Assembly: GCA_958295855.1 (NCBI GenBank)
Contig: OY282383.1
Span: 2,584,481 to 2,648,480 of the forward strand
From: an uncultured Poribacteria bacterium
Lineage (GTDB): Bacteria; Poribacteria; WGA-4E; WGA-3G
Direction: 5' to 3'
Length of the DNA stretch: 64,000 bases
Made by a program: the position numbers and the translations under genes. Positions within the stretch are counted from its first letter, which is position 1, and each line of letters begins with the position of its first letter. Positions 21,711-30,289 of the stretch are shown in pieces. Under the pieces are notes generated by a model, which made no database searches, was not told the DNA's origin, and saw only the letters and a list, made by a program, of their open reading frames with translations.

Positions 21711-22003
21711 TTTCTTCTTTTGACACATATACACAAAATGTAGAAACAACATTTGCTAAAAATTGCAAACGCTCCGATGACGACTGTGTGCCAACTGACA
21801 AAGGTTCTTCTACTAGTCATTGACACTCTCAATCAGTAAGTGCTTCCTCAGCAGTTTCTCTGAAATCGACATCAACTTGCTTTGCATAACCTCGTTTGTG
21901 TGCGGAGCAGCGGTGTGTCAGCATCTCTTGCGTTTTAGGAAACCATGAGTTAGGGGAACATCCGTTTTTCAAACGTGAGAAAAAAGCTGTCAATTCCACA
22001 GAA

Positions 22004-22015
22004 AAGTGGTATAAT
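22004..22015 (+). promoter_or_regulatory. Extended -10 promoter of the restriction-modification operon
   Basis: A TGGTATAAT extended -10 (TATAAT at 22010-22015) with a poor -35 (tgtcaa, 17 bases upstream) lies about 180 bases before the methyltransferase ATG. The rest of 21502-22196 holds the MITE-like element and no gene I can support. Confidence 0.5.
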
Positions 22016-22196
22016 ATTTATGGGGGATTCCTTTTGGTAAAAGTTTTGATTACCTCATTATATCAGATGGTGTCCTCACATCTACAACAGAATGCTCTAT
22101 TTCTTATACCGAACCCACGTTACGATAGGCAGTCCTCTCTGAACAAATATGAAATCCTAGAGCACAAAGTTACAAATTAAATTGGGGTACAAAATA

Positions 22197-23186
22197 ATGG
22201 CTTTAAACTACATTTCTCTCCTTAACACAAAACTAAGGCCGATTCCAAGTGGCAGACCTCTTGTGTTAGATTTGTTTGCTGGGGGCGGTGGATTGGCACT
22301 AGGTTTTGAAGCGCAAGGCTTTTCCACGCTAGGCTTTGACAATGACCCTGACTGTTGCGCAACGTATGAGAAGAATTTGCACGGCAGGTGTATTCATATT
22401 GAATTAACCCGTACCTCTGACTATCCGCGAGCGGATGTTGTCATTGGTGGCCCCCCATGTCAACCCTTCAGTGTCCGTGGTAAACGCCAAGGAACTTCGG
22501 ACGAAAGGAATGGCTTTCCAGCGTTTATCCGCGCGATTGAGCAAGTACAACCTAAGATTTTTATCTTTGAGAACGTTCGAGGAATGATACACAATAGAAA
22601 TAGAGGGTACCTTGATGAAATTGTTTCTGCTTTGCGTTCCCTTAACTATCTCATAGAATTCCAGTTACTGAATTTCAGTCACTTTAGTGTTCCACAACGT
22701 CGTGAACGCGTTATCGCTGTCGGACACCGTGGTAAATTTAATTTTCCTCGTCCATCAGACAGGATTGTCACAGCGGGAGAAGCACTAGGGACAATGGCAT
22801 CTTCCACACCTCCCGATTCAAAATACTTGACACCAAGTATGGATGAATACGTTGCTAAGTACGAAAAATTGTCCCAATGTATACGTCCGCGCGACCTTCA
22901 CCTAGATCAGCCTGCCCGTACGTTAACCTGTCGGAATCTCGCGGGAGCAACAGCAGACATGATGCGAATCCGTCTTCCGGATGGGCGAAGAAGACGGCTT
23001 CTGGTACGGGAAGCCGCTAGGCTACAAAGTTTTCCTGATACATTTGAGTTTGCAGGGAAAGAGGAGAGCCAATTTAACCAGATTGGAAACGCTGTACCGC
23101 CGCTCTTTGCCTACTATCTAGCAGGCTGTGTCCGAGAATACCTGGAATCCAATTTTCACATGACAGCTACAGAAATAGGATTTTAA
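22197..23186 (+). CDS. DNA (cytosine-5-)-methyltransferase
   Basis: 329 residues from the ATG at 22197 (gggg nine bases upstream; the TTG at 22182 is an alternative). All C5-methyltransferase motifs are present: I DLFAGGGGLALGFE, IV GGPPCQPFS with catalytic Cys, VI ENV, VIII QRRERVIA, X IGNAVPP; the target recognition region lies between VIII and IX (~residues 190-270). It forms a type II restriction-modification pair with the endonuclease five bases downstream and should protect the endonuclease site. The region is more A/T-rich than its neighbours, in keeping with transfer. Confidence 0.95.
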   Translation: MALNYISLLNTKLRPIPSGRPLVLDLFAGGGGLALGFEAQGFSTLGFDNDPDCCATYEKNLHGRCIHIELTRTSDYPRADVVIGGPPCQPFSVRGKRQGTSDERNGFPAFIRAIEQVQPKIFIFENVRGMIHNRNRGYLDEIVSALRSLNYLIEFQLLNFSHFSVPQRRERVIAVGHRGKFNFPRPSDRIVTAGEALGTMASSTPPDSKYLTPSMDEYVAKYEKLSQCIRPRDLHLDQPARTLTCRNLAGATADMMRIRLPDGRRRRLLVREAARLQSFPDTFEFAGKEESQFNQIGNAVPPLFAYYLAGCVREYLESNFHMTATEIGF

Positions 23187-23191
23187 TCACA

Positions 23192-24268
23192 ATGAAAAAC
23201 AAAATACCTAAGTACCTTCTAACCAGAAATGAGGCAAAAACCGCTAAGGAAAGAGGTATATCGTACAAAACGTTTGATGAAAAACTAGAAGACACAAGAA
23301 TACTTATTAACTCTACACTTTATCTCCTAGATCAGATCGGAATACCTGTTGAGGACAAATCGCCTCGCCAACGCGAACGTATGGCGATTGTATTTTTGGC
23401 AATTTGCGATGTTAAAGATAATACCGAATGGCCTGTTGCTAAATCCCTTGACGAGGGTTATGGCCTAACGACACGAGAAATTATCGCATATCTTAACAGT
23501 CATTTTGGCGAAAAAATATCTCCCGGATCCTATGACGACATACGCCGTAAAGATCTTCTACACCTTTGCCTTGGAGAAGTGGTTATCCCTGATAGTCCCG
23601 CAGTGGCGAAAAATTCTCCGAACCGCGCGTGGGCGTTAAACCCTGTTTACGCAGACATTGTCAAAAGTTTTGGCCAGGAAAATTGGGAAGAGAAACTTGA
23701 AACATTCATGGTAGGGCGTGAAACGCTTCAAGATAGGCTAGCTTCACAACGGCCTACCGCAAAAATTCCTGTTTATTTTGCTTCGGGACAAAAACTTGGG
23801 TTTGGCCCGGGGCAACATAACCAGCTTCAAAAAGCAATTATTGAGGAGTTTTTAACACGATATGGATACGGTGCAGAAATCATCTATGTCGGAGATGCCG
23901 CAAATAGATTCCTTCACTATGACAAGGAAAAAGCGAATCTACTAGGAATTTCCGAGTTATCCCGCAGCGAATTACCGGACATCATCGCCTATTCCAAAGA
24001 AAAGAACTGGCTTTATTTCATTGAGGCGGTTCATTCGTCCGGACCTATCACTAGTGAACGTAAGATTGCACTCACTACATTCGTTGAAAGCTGCACCGCT
24101 TCAGTTATTTATGTCACGGCGTTTTTGAATCGGGAAACCTTCCGGAAATTCGTTACTAACATCGCTTGGGAGACAGTTGTTTGGATTGCTGAAGATCCCG
24201 ACCATCTTGTCCATTTCGATGGAGATCGGTTTTTTGGGCCATACGCTAACCAATTAACAAATCGTTAA
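23192..24268 (+). CDS. BsuBI/PstI-family type II restriction endonuclease
   Basis: 358 residues. The C-terminal half carries the BsuBI/PstI family signature: GPGQHNQLQKAIIEEFL, IIYVGDAANR, LPDIIAYSKEKNWLYFIEAV (PD..E-type metal site), FVTNIAWETVVWIA, DPDHLVHFDGDRFFGPY. Known family members cut CTGCAG and pair with N6-adenine methyltransferases, whereas here the partner is a C5-cytosine enzyme. The N-terminal half (~1-190) is helical and probably contributes to recognition, as in PstI. The operon with the methyltransferase is tight. Confidence 0.88.
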   Translation: MKNKIPKYLLTRNEAKTAKERGISYKTFDEKLEDTRILINSTLYLLDQIGIPVEDKSPRQRERMAIVFLAICDVKDNTEWPVAKSLDEGYGLTTREIIAYLNSHFGEKISPGSYDDIRRKDLLHLCLGEVVIPDSPAVAKNSPNRAWALNPVYADIVKSFGQENWEEKLETFMVGRETLQDRLASQRPTAKIPVYFASGQKLGFGPGQHNQLQKAIIEEFLTRYGYGAEIIYVGDAANRFLHYDKEKANLLGISELSRSELPDIIAYSKEKNWLYFIEAVHSSGPITSERKIALTTFVESCTASVIYVTAFLNRETFRKFVTNIAWETVVWIAEDPDHLVHFDGDRFFGPYANQLTNR

Positions 24269-24280
24269 ACATAAGAATAC

Positions 24281-25249
24281 TCACATCCCAATGTAAATCT
24301 GGGCGATGAGCGCGTTGGTTTTCAACCCCAACTCGCCCGTACACCGGATTGCCTCGCCTGTCTTGAGATGATTGACAAAATCCTCTATTAGCCCCGTGTG
24401 CGTATGAGGCAACGGCACCCGATCCAGTTCAAACCGATTGCCGGATTTCTCAAGCGTCAGGTTACCGCTATTCAAAGGTGAACACCGTAAGCATCCTTCC
24501 GTGCCGTAAACTTCAACATCGTCAACCGAGAAGCCGACATTCCAATTAATGTTGGCAACCGCGTGCGCGCCGCTCGCAAAACGGAGCGTAAACACAGCCG
24601 AATCATCAACATCAATGTCCAAGTGAACCGTCTCCGCATAACCCCGCGCCGATACGACATCCCCCATCAGATACTGGAGTAGGTCGATGCGGTGACTGCC
24701 AAGGTCCATCAGCACACCGCCGCCGCTGATTTCTGGGTTAACCCGCCAACTGCTCAGATCGTGCTGATTCGCATCGTAGAAACCGGTATGATTGATACGC
24801 GCAAGTACCACGTCACCGATAGCCCCCTCTTCCATCAACGCTTTCATCCGCATGATATTCGGATAGAAGGTGCGGTAATAGGCAATCATCAAGGTTACGC
24901 CCGCTTGGCGACAAGCATCTATCATGCGCTGGCACTCTTCAACCGTCAATGCCATCGGTTTCTCGCACAGAATGTGCTTGCCCGCTTGCGCCGCGCGGAT
25001 AGTGTGCTCGCAGTGGAGATGCGGCGGCGTTGCGATATAGATTGCATTGACTTCTTCATCTGCTAACAGCGCGGCCACGTCACTATATGCCCGCTTCGCG
25101 CCATGCCTCTCGGCGAAAACTTGCGCTTTGGCGCGGTCGCGCCGCATGACAGCAACAAGCTCCGAATCATCAACCGTATAGAGTGGCGGGCCGCCTTTAT
25201 AGTTCGCGACATCGCCGCAACCCAGTATGCCCCACCTGAGTATTGCCAT
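24281..25249 (-). CDS. Gfo/Idh/MocA-family oxidoreductase
   Basis: 322 residues from the ATG at 25249 (AGGAGG ten bases upstream, and the Rossmann motif RWGILGCGDVANYKGG begins right after it). EKP motif in HILCEKPMALT (~residue 95). The start codon overlaps the stop of the TPR gene (TGATG), so they are translationally coupled. It converges with the restriction endonuclease gene (12-base gap). Sugar or inositol-type substrate, not identifiable. Confidence 0.9.
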   Translation of the reverse strand: MAILRWGILGCGDVANYKGGPPLYTVDDSELVAVMRRDRAKAQVFAERHGAKRAYSDVAALLADEEVNAIYIATPPHLHCEHTIRAAQAGKHILCEKPMALTVEECQRMIDACRQAGVTLMIAYYRTFYPNIMRMKALMEEGAIGDVVLARINHTGFYDANQHDLSSWRVNPEISGGGVLMDLGSHRIDLLQYLMGDVVSARGYAETVHLDIDVDDSAVFTLRFASGAHAVANINWNVGFSVDDVEVYGTEGCLRCSPLNSGNLTLEKSGNRFELDRVPLPHTHTGLIEDFVNHLKTGEAIRCTGELGLKTNALIAQIYIGM

Positions 25250-25983
25250 CAAATCTGTTCCTCCTGGTTCCGTGAATTTTGACACGCCTCGAGCTGTTCC
25301 AAAGCGAGGTAGGCATAAACACAGGTTGGATTCAGCAAAAAGGCATCGGCGATTGAATCTTCCGCCTCATCAAATTTGCCCTGCTTCACATAAACCATTG
25401 CAATTATGGCATGGAGGGATGACACATCCGGCTCTTGGGCAAGAGCCTTCTGAAAATGTGCAAGTGCTAGGTCAAAGTCTCCCAGCAAAGCTTGCGTGTG
25501 CCCAATGAAGTAGTCAAAGTTGACATCCGCTCTATCTTCGTCCGATGCGAGCTCATGTGATAGTTGAAAGTGGTGGAGTGCTTCGTCGAATATCTTCATT
25601 CCGAAGTAAGTGCGGCCGAGGACGTAATGAACCTTTTCCAGGTCTGCGTTGAATTCCAGCGCGGCAGTGGTAATGGCTTTTGCCTCATCAAATCTCTCTG
25701 CTTCGACATAAGCGTTGCCGAGTTTGTAGTACACCGAAACGTCATTCGCATCCAAAGCGAGTGCCTTCTCAAAACAGGAAATCGCCTGTTCACGATTTTT
25801 CATCAGTGTATGAGTCATCCCGAGGCTGCTATATGCATCGGTGTACTGCGGGTCAATGGCGATAGCTTTTTGAAGTTCCTCTACGGCTTTTGCGTAGTTG
25901 CCAAGTTGACGATGCCTATCGCCTCGTTTGAGGTGCAATTCTCTGATTTTTGTTCGGTTCCCTTTTTGTTTTTGTTGCGACAT
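25249..25983 (-). CDS. TPR-repeat protein
   Basis: 244 residues. About six tetratricopeptide repeats: GDRHRQLGNYAKAVEELQKA, SSLGMTHTLMKNREQAISCF, YKLGNAYVEAERFDEA, LGRTYFGMKIFDEALHHF, GHTQALLGDFDLALAHF, AMVYVKQGKFDEAED. A basic N-terminus (KQKGNRTKIRELHLKRG) precedes them. No signal peptide, so a cytoplasmic scaffold is likely. Coupled to the oxidoreductase that follows. Partner unknown. Confidence 0.9.
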   Translation of the reverse strand: MSQQKQKGNRTKIRELHLKRGDRHRQLGNYAKAVEELQKAIAIDPQYTDAYSSLGMTHTLMKNREQAISCFEKALALDANDVSVYYKLGNAYVEAERFDEAKAITTAALEFNADLEKVHYVLGRTYFGMKIFDEALHHFQLSHELASDEDRADVNFDYFIGHTQALLGDFDLALAHFQKALAQEPDVSSLHAIIAMVYVKQGKFDEAEDSIADAFLLNPTCVYAYLALEQLEACQNSRNQEEQI

Positions 25984-26381
25984 TATGTTTCTCCGAGGTG
26001 CTCTGTATAACCAACATTTTCAGGAAGGGGGCAAAACATTAGCAAACCGTGCATGAAGGGAAAGCGTGAGATTAGGAAAGCCCCCTTTGCCTAATGCTAT
26101 TAAAACATAAGGAGGCTTTTGTTTGCAAGAAAAAAAGAATTGAGCACGCTAAATTAATGGGAGGATGGAGGTGTTCCTTGTCTGAATCGCGGATGACGCG
26201 GAGAACGCGGATTTTAAGAGGGTGTTTTTGTAAAGTCACGTCACGCTACAAGGCTAGCAGCGAGGAGGTGTTCCTTGTCTGACTGCACATCGCTTATGGG
26301 CGAATGCACGTCGCTTATGGGCAAATACGCCGCAAATACGCCGCAGATCATGGATGACGCAGATTCACGCGGGGAAGAGAA

Positions 26382-26590
26382 GAGGCACTCTTAAAATCCG
26401 CGTTTATCCGTGTTATCCGTGATAATCCGCGATTCAGACGAGAAAATAACCCGCGCGCGCAACCTCTTTAGCCCTATAAGGGCGACATGTGTATAGTACC
26501 GCGTGCCTACCCTCCACTTTAGCCCCAGCGGGGCGACATGTGTCTCATGAAAACCAAAAGTTACTGGGGAATGTAATGGTTCATTGTCTG
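26382..26590. repeat. Dispersed intergenic repeat, copy 1 (left flank of the Cmr island)
   Basis: It shares long near-identical stretches with 35798-35951: gaggcactcttaaaatccgc, tccgcgattcagacgagaaa, agggcgacatgtgt, tcatgaaaaccaaaa. This copy carries a ~50-bp insertion that duplicates the tagccc...gggcgacatgtgt module. Both copies are in the same orientation. The remaining gap 25984-26381 holds other low-grade repeats (for example two copies of the gcacatcgcttatgggc type, 26285-26330) and no gene. Confidence 0.75.
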
Positions 26591-27100
26591 ACTGCACATC
26601 GCTTCAGCATAAACCCCGAACGAGCCTCCCCGCCGCGTAGAGGTTGGGTAACCCAAACCCTACAATTGTGGCACGACGGTGCAACCTCCGATCGCAATTC
26701 CCTCGTCCCAACGGGAAAATCCGCATAGATGCGCGCAACCGGAGCCAACGCCGGTGTTCGTTTCAACAACTCTGAAATAACGCGTAAAAGACTTCCCTTC
26801 GGTTTCTCTGCGAGCGCGGCGAGTAAAGTGTCAACTGAACAGGTCACATCCGGTGTGTGAACGTAGGTCAACAAGAGCGCGACGATATGTTTACACTCGC
26901 CCTCCCTGCTGTAGGGACAGGAGCAGTGGGTGTCGAAATTGTGGTCGGCATTAATTCCACAGTAACGCGATACGGTGCTGTCTCTGTCCCGTGGCACGTT
27001 GCCGACAGCGTATAGCCGTGCAGCACCTGATTGCCAATCGCACCGGAGTGAAAGTAGTCTGAGCCGCGAGCGTTGCCGAACCAGTGCGCGGAGGTGCAAG
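26581..27100 (-). pseudogene. SWIM zinc-finger protein fragment
   Basis: The frame that stays open from 27228 to 26581 contains a SWIM finger, CSCPYSREGECKHIVALLLTY (C-x-C ... C-x-H), preceded by GAARLYAVGNV, a usual SWIM lead-in. The sequence upstream of about 27100 in this frame is only the shadow of the cas6 fragment, so no proper start exists. The C-terminus runs into the flanking repeat. The gene therefore looks like a remnant joined out of frame to a truncated cas6. SWIM domains bind nucleic acid or protein partners. Confidence 0.55.
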
Positions 27101-27397
27101 CACAAAAGGATGTGGGGCATGCGTCTGGCCTCGGAGCATAAGGCTATCCTCTGGCACCGGGGTTTCAAAACACTTGGAGTAAACGCACTTCTCGGGGAAT
27201 TGGCAATGCTTTTCACACTGCTGTTCACTACCGAGACACGTGATGTCCCGCAGGAGGTACCCCAGTCTGCCCCGGGAGATGTTGCCTTTGTATTGTGGCA
27301 TCCTCAGTGGTTCTCGGACGATATAGGTGAAGAGGTAGCGCGCGAAGCGGAAGTTTTGGAGCATAGAAATTGGGTCTTCTAACAGTGCCTGCACCAT
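27090..27397 (-). pseudogene. cas6: Truncated type III-associated Cas6, N-terminal domain only
   Basis: From the ATG at 27397 (or 27364) about 100 residues match the N-terminal RAMP domain of type III-associated Cas6 proteins: FARYLFTYIVREPLRMPQYKG, RGRLGYLLRDITC, cysteines spaced like the family's C-x-C/CVY motif, and LRGQTHAPHPFVLAPP. After that the frame reads into a SWIM-finger gene in another phase and ends at 26951 without the C-terminal glycine-rich Cas6 domain. Full Cas6 proteins of this type are about 250-300 residues. The 5' end overlaps the CARF gene by 19 bases, so it belongs to the same operon. Confidence 0.6.
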
Positions 27398-28524
27398 TGA
27401 GCATGCGATACGTTATCCACGTATTGATGTTGCCCGTAGTGTAGGAGAGTCAACTCTCCTGCTTCAAACTTGCAACTGGCGCGGATTGCACTGGTAATAC
27501 GAAACCTATAGATACTACGATCATGCTTTTTAAATCTTTCAAATCCCAGTCCTCCAATTGAGAGCTTTGCAGGATCATCTTCAAGTATAGAGGCAATCTT
27601 TGCTAACGTTTCTTGCAGTTTGAGGCGTGCCTCGGCATTTGTACGTTCGAGGTCCTGGTGAAAGCTCTGCGCATACGTCAATTGTGGGAATGGCAACAAC
27701 TCTTCTGCCAATAAATCTAATTTCGCCCTATTCCAAATCAACTCGCCCCACGCTGATAGCCCTGCATAAGTCTCGCTCTCTTCTTCTACGGATTCAAGCA
27801 GTGTTTCTGGAATCTCTTCAAGTTTCTCAATCGGATACAGTTTTCCAGCAGCCATCAACGCAAATTCCATAAGATGATTTTCAATCACGGTGGTGTCAAT
27901 CTGAATTGGCAAGCGCGGGATTCTAATTAGGTTAGTTGATCCCTCAAAGATGTAAACTACCTCATCGGCGTAGAATGTGCCGAAAGTCTGCATGTAACCC
28001 TGCAGACTTTTGAAGCCGCCAACGAGATTGAAGATCACATCATAACCACTACCAGGCTTCGGGACAGTATCGTCTAGCCACTTAATGAGTTCCTTTGTAC
28101 CTACAGTGAAAGAAGCGGTATCTTGTGTCGAAAGCCCTTCGGGTGTCTCAACAGATACGTTAAACCCTTGATCTTGAAGAAACTCGGCAATCAGGTTACC
28201 TGTCTTTTGCCCTTGGGCTGTGTCAGTGCAAATAAGATAGTGCAGGTCGGGACTGTTTTGGGGTAATCGGCCGTCGTAGATGCCGTAGATACCGTTCAAT
28301 TCAGCACTAATTCGACGGTTTGTTACGACAGTATCCTCGAGGAGTTTCTCAAGTGCCCGGCTAGCGAGTTGCTCAATTACCAAGAGTGTTTCCTGTTCCA
28401 ACTCATCCATTCTACGATTCGCTGAATCCCGTAGCATATTCCACCAAGTTGCTTCGGCGGAATTTCCTCTATCAATGAGATTTGTCAGAATGCTTGTCCC
28501 AACGGTTGATACGACAAAACGCAT
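27379..28524 (-). CDS. CARF-RelE CRISPR ancillary effector (Cami1-like)
   Basis: 381 residues from the ATG at 28524 (GGAGG seven bases upstream). Residues 1-200 form an APE2256-type CARF domain (MRFVVSTVGTSILTNL; FNLVGGFKSLQGYM; ADEVVYIFEGS), which senses cyclic oligoadenylate made by Cas10. Residues ~253-372 look like a RelE/ParE toxin fold: AWGELIW, LTYAQSFHQDL, helical hairpin to EDDP, then IYRFRITSAIRA and ELTLLHYGQH. CARF-RelE proteins are known as cOA-activated, ribosome-dependent mRNA interferases (Cami1). No HEPN R-x4-6-H motif is present. It directly follows cmr6, whose C-terminus resembles this RelE part. Confidence 0.72.
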   Translation of the reverse strand: MRFVVSTVGTSILTNLIDRGNSAEATWWNMLRDSANRRMDELEQETLLVIEQLASRALEKLLEDTVVTNRRISAELNGIYGIYDGRLPQNSPDLHYLICTDTAQGQKTGNLIAEFLQDQGFNVSVETPEGLSTQDTASFTVGTKELIKWLDDTVPKPGSGYDVIFNLVGGFKSLQGYMQTFGTFYADEVVYIFEGSTNLIRIPRLPIQIDTTVIENHLMEFALMAAGKLYPIEKLEEIPETLLESVEEESETYAGLSAWGELIWNRAKLDLLAEELLPFPQLTYAQSFHQDLERTNAEARLKLQETLAKIASILEDDPAKLSIGGLGFERFKKHDRSIYRFRITSAIRASCKFEAGELTLLHYGQHQYVDNVSHAQWCRHC

Positions 28525-28537
28525 GATAAGCCTCCAG

Positions 28538-29881
28538 TTATTGATGGATATATTGCAGAAACGTAAAGGTTCCCTTATGAGCCCCCGACGTGGCACGAAA
28601 GTGTTCCGCAACATCTACTGCCTCAATGTTCCCATTACTTTTTTCAAGTTGGTTGGAAATCTCTATCAACTCCTCTTGCACAGTGACTAATTCGTCCTCC
28701 GGGAGCTTCTTGAGGGTTTTCCGAAAAGCAGTACTGTAGATAAGGCGAGGAAGTTCCAAGATTCTTGACGAAAGCAACTTTGATTTTAGATTTTCCCAGA
28801 TCCACTCCCCAAAATCCGATACGCTTGCATAACCCTCATCCTCTTCAACTAAAGTGGGGTGGATTCCCTCTAATTGGCTCAGTTCAATAAAATCGTCTCG
28901 TGTTGCGACTTGTGCCAGTTGTGCTGCGCAATTTTTAATCGGTGTAATGTCGATTAACTGCGGTTCGGGATTGGATTCGATCGAGTCGAAAAACTGCTCG
29001 CTAGCCTCATCAAGGCTTATCTGCCGTGGATTCTGAGGACGTGTTCTCAATGGAATCTGAAAATTCGCGTTAGGTTTAAGAGCATGTGGGACGTCCCACT
29101 GCTTGAGGAAATACCCGTAGCCGCCAGCAGTCTTTGCTCCGAATCCTTTGTCTTTCAGTGTCTTGCCAACCCACTCCTTGGCGAGTTCGATTAAACTCTG
29201 TTCTTTCGACAATAGGACAAATCGGAAAAGTGTTTCCGCAACGGTCAAGAAGTTGATTGGAATTGGGTTCTGTGTATCAGTGGGCAACTTTGTGCCTGTG
29301 TAGTAATCAGGAAAATGTGGATTCATTATATCAAGCAAGAGCTTCACGTTGCCGGTTGGATAGGCCGGGAGAAATTGAACATTTCCTGAGGATTCCTGAC
29401 TACCGAAAACTTTGAAGAAATCTGCTTTCTTCTGTTTCAAATCTGCATTATCATTATCTTTAATTTTTCGCGATGCAAGTTCTTCGCAATTGTCGAAAAG
29501 TTCTTGAATAACCCAGCTCCGCACAACACCCTTGAAGGCACTCCCAGGAAGATAGGGGATACCGTAGACGTGGTCAAGCGTCATGTTGGTTTCTTGAACA
29601 TGTTCCCCGCCAAGTCCTATGATCATCCGCCAATCCACCTTGTAGAACTCACAGAAAAAGTGGTAGTTCTTTACCAGATAGTTAAGATGATTCGTTTGAC
29701 GATCTCGGAGCGAGGCAATAGTACCTTGTGAATCGCCAAGTTCCGTGGCATCAATTAAAAACTTAACTTTTTCATCACTGCTTTCTTCATAATCCAAGAA
29801 ACGCTGATAGCGGAGCGCGAAGTTTGAAATCCGATCACGATTATGGAGAACAACATCGCGTGTGTCAGAGGGACATTTCAT
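28538..29881 (-). CDS. cmr6: Cmr6 with C-terminal RelE-like extension
   Basis: 447 residues, clearly longer than the usual 250-330 for Cmr6. Residues 1-260 are Cmr6 (Cas7-like RAMP at the head of the Cmr filament): TLDHVYGIPYLPGSAFKGVV, VFGSQESSGNVQFLPAYP, DIMNPHFPDYYTG, glycine-rich GFGAKTAGGYGYF. Residues ~350-447 resemble the RelE-like part of the next gene: FGEWIW vs WGELIW, LPRLIYSTAFRKTL vs FPQLTYAQSFHQDL, VQEELIEIS vs LQETLAKIA, HFRATS vs RFRITS, TFLQYIHQ vs TLLHYGQHQ. The last RelE strand is cut short, so an inactive or regulatory domain is possible. The start overlaps the cmr5 stop by one base. Confidence 0.85.
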   Translation of the reverse strand: MKCPSDTRDVVLHNRDRISNFALRYQRFLDYEESSDEKVKFLIDATELGDSQGTIASLRDRQTNHLNYLVKNYHFFCEFYKVDWRMIIGLGGEHVQETNMTLDHVYGIPYLPGSAFKGVVRSWVIQELFDNCEELASRKIKDNDNADLKQKKADFFKVFGSQESSGNVQFLPAYPTGNVKLLLDIMNPHFPDYYTGTKLPTDTQNPIPINFLTVAETLFRFVLLSKEQSLIELAKEWVGKTLKDKGFGAKTAGGYGYFLKQWDVPHALKPNANFQIPLRTRPQNPRQISLDEASEQFFDSIESNPEPQLIDITPIKNCAAQLAQVATRDDFIELSQLEGIHPTLVEEDEGYASVSDFGEWIWENLKSKLLSSRILELPRLIYSTAFRKTLKKLPEDELVTVQEELIEISNQLEKSNGNIEAVDVAEHFRATSGAHKGTFTFLQYIHQ

Positions 29882-30279
29882 CAGTTATCTCCCTCCACAT
29901 TTTTCATCAATCCATCAACGAACCGGCGAACCCAATTCAATAACGCGAGCGTTTCAGTCGTCATTCTCTGATATTCATTTGACGGTTTGCTAATGACGAC
30001 CTCAACAAGGTCGGCATTGTCGTCCAATTCAATCAGTTGTTTGCAGGATAGCCATTGGCCAATCATATCGTACAGTTTCTCGTTTCCTGAATCTCGCTTG
30101 TTGATGAACGCCAACGTCTGCCCAAGCCCGTTAGTTTTAATTAGCACAGGCAGTTTTTTCGCGCCAGACTTGTACTTTTTCTTTAAGTCTTCACCAGAAT
30201 TTTGGGCAACCTCATTAACACAATCATAAGCGAATTTTGCGCGCCCTTGTTCAATGCCCCGGATACTATTTTCGTTCAT
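29881..30279 (-). CDS. cmr5: Cmr5, small subunit of type III-B complex
   Basis: 132 residues from the ATG at 30279, fixed by AAGGAGG 7 bases upstream; helical protein as expected for the Cas11-like small subunit that lines the filament. Recognisable parts: GIEQGRAKFAYDCVNEVA and LPVLIKTNGLGQTLAFINKR, the classic Cmr5 core motif, ending with TTETLALLNWVRRFVDGLM. Ten bases after cmr4, one-base overlap with cmr6. Confidence 0.92.
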   Translation of the reverse strand: MNENSIRGIEQGRAKFAYDCVNEVAQNSGEDLKKKYKSGAKKLPVLIKTNGLGQTLAFINKRDSGNEKLYDMIGQWLSCKQLIELDDNADLVEVVISKPSNEYQRMTTETLALLNWVRRFVDGLMKNVEGDN

Positions 30280-30289
30280 TTCTACCTCC

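Noticed and set aside
21896..22180. 94-codon open frame before the methyltransferase
   Set aside because: It starts upstream of the only good promoter, has no ribosome site or family-like sequence, and reads through the promoter itself.
27379..28524. HEPN RNase domain in the CARF protein
   Set aside because: No R-x4-6-H motif occurs in the C-terminal half; the pattern fits RelE better.
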